Positions 31,051 to 36,391 of a stretch of DNA of 36,391 bases are shown piece after piece (the stretch's first letter is position 1; each line of letters opens with the position of its first letter). The stretch is from Chromera velia. Its lineage: Eukaryota; Sar; Chromeraceae. The notes under the pieces were generated by a model that did not search any database, had not been told where the DNA came from, and saw only the letters and a program-made list of their open reading frames with translations. Location of the stretch: the NCBI GenBank assembly GCA_018398765.1, contig JAHBMJ010005348.1, positions 35,001 to 71,391 of the forward strand, written 5' to 3'. The translations under genes were made by a program, and so were the position numbers.

Positions 31051-34000
31051 CTCTGTCTGTGTGTGTGTGGATGTCTCTGGCTGTGTGTGTGCGGGCGTTC
31101 GAGATGAACGAATGCAGACTGACTCAGGGGAGTCAGCCTGCCAATTCAGGGGACCACTCACGGAGGCACTCCATTGTACAGATCCACCCGCCCCCCTCTC
31201 CAGAGGACAAGGGGGGGGATGGAGGGTCCCTTCACCCGTCTCTAGACGGAAGGGGGAGAGGCTCCAAGGAGTGGGGCACTAAGGGGTCGGGATCGGGGTC
31301 TCTGTGTCTGAGTCTCCATCGGGAACACTCGCCTGCAGGCTCACCCGGGGGGCTTCTGCATGGGCAGGGGCGGGGGAGGAGGGTGAGTGTGTCGGAGGAG
31401 AGAAGAGTGAGCATTGTTGAGGCTTCTCGGCCATGTGTGCAAATCCCTGGTCAGTCAGCCAGGCAGTGAGTATGTTTGATGTTTCCAGTTTGCCGAATAG
31501 CTTTCCGTCTCTTCGTCCAGTCACGGAGTTTTTGCGTTCCAGCTCAGCCTGAGGTGTCTTCTCCTCTTCTCCCTGTAATAGGAGGTCGGAATGTGATGAG
31601 GGAGAGCACCACAAACGACAGAGGAAAGGGCTGCTCACTGCATTCGTCTACATTTTTTGTTAATTGGATTCGACAGCATGCAGCTATTTTGTCAATTAGA
31701 ACCAGGTCCTTTTTTCCGTTCTCCCTTGTCTTCCCCTTTCTTATTTGTCTTCACCGTCCTCCTCCGCTTTCAGCGCTTTGTTTGTTACCTCAACGGTTGA
31801 TATTTCGTCACTGAGAGCATTCAGGATGACGTGGCAGTCGGTACAGGTTGTTGAACAAGCAGAAAGCAATTGAGTGTCAACATTGGTCTGTCTGCATGGA
31901 GGGAGGGAGTCTTGCAGGCGGCCCCATCGGCACTGTGGGAGAGGTCTACACTTGGGAGGACCTCTCGTGGGTCGACAAACTACAATTCTTCAATCTTTGG
32001 TTCCTCATTACAATCGTCGGAAATTTCACACAGCTCTTTGCAGCGGTGAGTCAGAAAGTCGGGTAGGGTAGAGCGGCCGTATGTGTTCTGTAGATTGGGG
32101 GGATCTCTTGGGAAACTAAAATGGGGAAATGAACACGGGCGCATGGACACAAACCATCCAATTCACCCACACCACGCATGGCGGCTTTGTCGATTTCACT
32201 TTTAGTTGTTGGAGTTGCTCTTGTTCTCCTGAATTTCTACTTAGAATAAAGTTTGTTTGCATCCCTCGGTGCGTTCATTCACGGCTGATGTCATCCAAGA
32301 CTTTTCCCTTCCTTGTGTATTTTTCCGTGTGTCTGCATTCATTTGTTGAAACGACAACTGACCTGCTCATGCGATTGGTTTGCATCTCTGCTTGCTTGCT
32401 TGACAAAATGCAGACTCTCTGTATGATGACAAACGTGAACATTGCCTTTCGCTTGGGTGCCCTTGGTATCGGCTGCTTTTTGGGTCTGTCTTCAATTGTT
32501 TTTCTCTCCAGAGTAATTCGTGGAACTGGCTTTCTCTTCTGCCTTCCCTTTTTGTTTTTTCTGCATCCCCCGCCTTTCCCTTCGTTGCACAATTTGCGTC
32601 TGCATCCCTCACTCTTCACAAGTCATTCCCATCGGAATGACGAAAAAGTCATTGCACCTTGTGCTCCAATCAATCTCGGTCCCTTCCCCTCAGGGCTTTC
32701 CCTCTTCTCGCCCCCCCCCTCCCCACTCCTCGCCTCTTCTGAATCCGCCTCAATTCTTGTCTACTGTTTGCACTCAGCATGGACAAACCTTCTGAGATAC
32801 CTCGAATACTTCTCAAAGTACTACGTGCTCATGCGCACCATGGCGAGAGGTCAGTGAGTAGGGGAGCACAATGTATGGCTGTTTGTTGGACGTCTGCCTT
32901 TTCGGTCTTTTTCGTCGTCGACTGCAGGTGGGTGCACACGTGTCTTCGTAAGTGTCCCTGTTCACTGTGTGTGTGCGTGTAATTCTTCGGAATTTGTGTT
33001 GCGGAGTCCTTCTCCTTTTGTTGTAGAACATGAATTGTTCTGCTTGAGTGCAGGATAGTTCTGCTTGAGTGCAGGATAGTTGTAGGACGAATCCATGTGC
33101 GGCCTGTCAACGTACTCGTGTAGAGAAAAACTTTGTGTATGAATGTGATAACACAAATGTGTGTGTATGAATGTGAAAACTCAAATATGTGTGTATGAAG
33201 GCGATAACACAAATGTGTGTGTTTGTGTGTGTGAACGTGTGTGTGCGTGCGTGTGAGAGATGCCTTCCCGTGTGTGTGCGTGAGATGTCTTGCAGGCGTT
33301 CCACGCATTCTGGAGTTCCTCGCTGCCGTGGTTCCTCTCTTTCTTGCGTACGCCGCCCTCGGAGTTTCCCTTTTCTGGGCGACTGAGCAATTTGGGAACA
33401 TGAGCTGGGTCGGTGGGTAGGTTGGGTGTTGCTGAACAGACAATCAGACTCAACAGCAAAAAGGAGGAAGACGTGGTTGAGAGAGGGGTCCTTCTACTCG
33501 CACTCACAGCCAAGGAACAGAATGTAGCCATCATACGGTTGGTCTGCGTGGGGAGGGGAAAGAAAGCGTGGGAATGCAGTCATCATCGGCAAGAAGAGGA
33601 ACGCAAAGATTGAATGCGCAATTCTTTGGCTTGTTCATCGCGTGTGTGCATGAATGTACATGTGTGCATGTGCATGTACATGTCCATGCCTGTGTGCAGT
33701 CTTGTTTATCGCTTTTTTCTGTCCTCAACGGTGATGACATTCGGAACGTCTTCAAGAACCTCAAAGAGATCCATCCGATGGTGCGTCCTTCCGTCCGTCC
33801 GTCCGTCCGTCCGTCCGTCCGTCTGTCTGTCTGTCTGTCGGTCTGTCCACTTCATTGTCTCCCATTTCTTTCGTTGGCGTCGCTTGTTCGTCAGTGGTGA
33901 GGAATCAACACACACTGACAGGAGGATAGGTAGTAGAAAGGGGGGCCATGCAGAGGTGGCCATACTTTCTTTTGCCATGCAGGGTCTATCTGCATTCCTT

Positions 34001-36391
34001 GCTCTTCAGATCGTCCAAAAAGATGGACTTGGTTTTTTGTGTCATGAAAGGGGCTTCCCCTAGACATTCCAAATTAAATGGAGACGGAAAGAAACCTATT
34101 GCAGTCCATAGCGTGAGTGCTGGGATGAACATGCCATCCACCACTTTTTCTGCCTTCCTCATTATTGTTGGCATTTTTTTAATGTCCATTTTGCAGTTTG
34201 GCGAAATCTATTTGTACAGTTTTCTCTGTCTGTTCATGTACGTCGTCTTGAATGTGTTCATTTCGATCATTGAGGATGCGTTCTTCACCGAGAAGGCGAA
34301 GATCGAGCTGGACGAACTGGAATTTGCAGAAGCAGAAGAGGCGGCCGTGCGAGCAGAGGACGGCTCTGGAATGCAGTGGAGGGACGGGCACCATGACGCA
34401 GCGGATGCCATGGAGGCGGGGGGGTATGCGTTGTATGGTAATTCACGAGCAAAATTTCGAGGCTATCATCCCTCTGAGAGAGAGCCAACGAGAGCAGCTG
34501 CTGCAAGAGAAAAATTTTCAGAACAACGGGAGGCTAGCGAGGGGCTTCTACTCCCCACCGCCGCCGCTGCCGCATCTCCCGGCTCCATGCGAAGGTCACC
34601 CCTCATGAGCCCTTCAGCAGGCCCCAGAGGAATTGCGGTCTCCTCCTTTGCCCCCTTTCACCACCCTCCGTCGCACACACCCCTTGGCAATAGAAGAAGT
34701 CGCAGATTTAGTCAAGCATTGAGGAGGAGTCAGATGCCCTCTGCAGCAGGAGGTCTGAATGCTCTGCCCCTCCCCGTGGGCTTCCAACGTGCCCACACAG
34801 AGAATTTTGATGACCCTACGAGGACTGCAGAGGGGGAGAGGACAGCTCCGGCTAGGGGGGTATCGGGGGGTTCCTATCGTAGAGGGTCTCTGGGTTCGCA
34901 GATGCAGAACCTGCCATCTGACTCCTCTCGGCTTCTTCTGTCTCGTAAAAGGAGATCCAGTGAGAGCTCCTTTGTGGTGCAGTCCCGTCTCCATGACTCA
35001 GCAGGGTGGTTGACCCGGATGGTCTCCCCTGGGGCAGAGAAGGGAGGGGGGCGGGCTGGTGAAGGCAGACGGGGGGGGTCGGGGGATAGCGGCCGTTTGA
35101 GAGGGAAGGAGGGGAAAGATAGTTTGGAGGGGAAAGACCTTCAGCGTCCTCTTTTATGTGATATTGAAGAAGCGTCGGGTGTCTCTGGGGGGGCAGATGG
35201 AGAGGGGGGTGGGGGAGCGCAGCTTGAGCTCCAAGAAGAGCAAGTGAAATCGGAAGAGGAGAAAGAGAGAGAAAGTGGAGACAAGAGAAGGCAAGGGGGT
35301 GGTGGTGAGGAAGCATTTGAGACCCCCTCACGACCTGCCCAAGGTTTTCGTGGTGAGGAGTTTGCGCCTGGAAGTGCATTTCGGTCCTCTTCTATGGACG
35401 AGAGAATTGCTTTTCATCGTTATCAGAGTCGTACAGGCAGTCAGGAGACAGAACGAACAACTCGGTTAATGAGATTGCAGGGAGAAGACGGTGGGAGAAG
35501 GGTCCGTCATGATTCGCGCGAACCTTCACTGCCGTCTCCGACGAGAGAACTATTGGAGACGGGGGAGTGGGAGGAGGTAGACACAGAGGGGCATGAGAGA
35601 GAGAGAAGCATGCGAGGGAGGGATAGGCGTCTTGCAACTGCATTTAGGAGGACAGGCACCACCCCGGCATTCTCAGATAGCCAGGGATCCACGCGCAGGT
35701 CCGCACAAGTCTCCCACCCCCATCCCGCCGCCACATCCCCAATTCCCTTCGCACGCTCCAATCCTGCACTTCAGCGTGCCAACACAGGCGCAGTCGCCCT
35801 GCCCCCCTTTGCCCGACGAGACTCCCCTGGTAGTACCACTCGCGGAAGGGGGCGAGGGGGCACGACTACATTCGCACGCACAGGATCCTCTGCTTCCATT
35901 GCGTCCGGGGGTGGGGGTGGCAGCGGGTTGCCTGGGTCAGCAACTAGGCGTCGGGACGTGAACCCGAAAATTGAGGCGCTGCTCCGTGCCACCGACCTTC
36001 TGGAGGGTGGAGAATGGAGTGGCACCTCTGCACCCCCCCAGTCTGGTGGGGTGAGGGGGGCGAGGGACCCTGTGCATTTGGGTGGCACGATGCCTTCGCA
36101 ACAGTACCCCTCAATGCCATCGCAATCAGGCTCTCCGCTCGGTGAGAGCCCGACGGAGGAAGTTTTCTTGGGACCCGGAATGCGGCACTCTGCTGCATCA
36201 GATGGAGATGAATTGGTACAGCAGCAGCATGGGCCTGGGAGGAGAGACGGGGGGGGGTCGGTACAGGACAGCGCAATAGGCGCAAGTCTTTTGGGTGCAG
36301 CAGGATCGAGGGTGATGTCTCTGGAGGGACATCAACTAGAGAGTGAGAAGGAAACGGAGGAGGGTGTGAGACCTCTCAGACGCACTCGCAC
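28832..36391 (+). CDS. Mucolipin (TRPML)-type cation channel, 3' end beyond the window
   Basis: Exons with consistent phases: 28832-28928, 29020-29185, 29266-29454, 30178-30328, 30559-30896, 31118-31449, 31918-32045, 32414-32483, 32778-32849, 33296-33408, 33700-33780, and 34197 to the edge. They give at least 1310 residues, against about 550-600 for animal mucolipins. TRPML channels release Ca and other cations from endolysosomes. Evidence: the N-terminal FMDPFEKWRVYGKFPWKL motif before S1 (about 36-56), a large lumenal S1-S2 linker with paired cysteines, S2 (272-293), S3 (445-467), S4 with LLRYLEYFSKYYVLMRT, S5 (516-541), the LNGDD selectivity filter (about 561-565) and S6 (580-609). Added parts are a 112-residue S2-S3 loop with three RRxS motifs and a tail of more than 700 Ser/Arg/Gly-rich, probably disordered residues. 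Start codon and exon 6/7 junction are the least certain points. Confidence 0.85.
31015..31044. repeat. CT dinucleotide microsatellite in a channel intron
   Basis: A CT run lies in the intron between channel exons 5 and 6 and forms part of its pyrimidine-rich 3' half. A similar run lies in intron 7 of the PP2C gene at about 22111-22137. Confidence 0.8.
33037..33220. repeat. Two short tandem repeats in a channel intron
   Basis: A 21-bp unit (gttctgcttgagtgcaggat plus a) occurs twice at 33037-33078. Farther on, about three copies of an approximately 28-bp unit containing tgtatgaatgtgataacac start near 33136, 33165 and 33192, and then decay into GT-rich sequence. Both lie inside the intron before exon 10 (32850-33295). 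Confidence 0.7.
33788..33850. repeat. TCCG/TCTG tetranucleotide array in a channel intron
   Basis: TCCG units run into TCTG units just inside the intron after exon 11, close to its gtgcgt donor at 33781. The same TCTG-type repeat occurs on the coding strand of several other introns in this window (near 6868-6925, 7226-7262 and 19878-19905). Confidence 0.85.

Noticed and set aside
31450..31470. Strong gtgagt donor at 31466 for channel exon 6
   Set aside because: It leaves the wrong phase for the acceptor at 31917. The gtcagt donor at 31450 restores the frame into the conserved S3 segment.
32484..32518. gtaatt donor at 32513 for channel exon 8
   Set aside because: It gives the wrong phase for exon 9. 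The gtctgt donor at 32484 joins GIGCFL to AWTNLLRYLEYF, matching the S4 region of the mucolipin family.

Overview
The window is nuclear DNA of a eukaryotic protist. Three genes have many short introns with GT-AG (once GC-AG) borders and pyrimidine-rich acceptors. There are long AT-rich and microsatellite-rich spacers, an unresolved run of N, and an LTR retrotransposon. The gene set fits a free-living or symbiotic alveolate of the chromerid type (Chromera-like): a ciliary TPR protein, a mucolipin-type TRP channel, a possibly acylated PP2C phosphatase, a secreted EGF-repeat protein, and many copies of the palindrome TGCATGCA, a known binding site of an apicomplexan AP2 factor. The organism assignment is inference; no marker in the window settles it.

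Layout. 1-4800 is spacer: a 128-bp-arm foldback element, two copies of an AT-microsatellite repeat, a 1.5 kb GA-rich polypurine tract and no convincing gene. 4823-8463 (+) is a seven-exon TTC29-like TPR gene. 8464-10888 is AT-rich spacer. 10889-11305 (-) is a small intronless gene of unknown function starting MGNCG, divergent from 11854-13167 (+), an intronless TLDc-domain gene. 13168-15482 holds a 55-bp minisatellite and a small element with terminal inverted repeats and GC-rich hairpins. 15483-17579 (-) is an intronless secreted protein with about ten EGF-like modules. 18275-22535 (+) is an eight-exon PP2C phosphatase whose seventh intron contains the assembly gap. 22536-25116 is spacer with tetranucleotide repeats. 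25117-28327 is a complete non-autonomous LTR retrotransposon: 281-bp LTRs starting TG and ending CA, a TAGGC target duplication, and an initiator-tRNA-like primer site. 28832 to beyond the right edge (+) is a mucolipin (TRPML)-type cation channel with twelve visible exons, an added S2-S3 loop carrying three RRxS motifs, and a cytosolic tail of more than 700 residues.

The genes do not form an operon or an obvious pathway. They alternate strand, and three are intronless while three are intron-rich. The retrotransposon is the best-supported mobile system: both ends, the target duplication and the LTR pair are visible. No reverse transcriptase, integrase or protease was recognised in its 2.65 kb interior, so it probably depends on another element. 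Its 3' LTR ends about 500 bp before the channel start codon.
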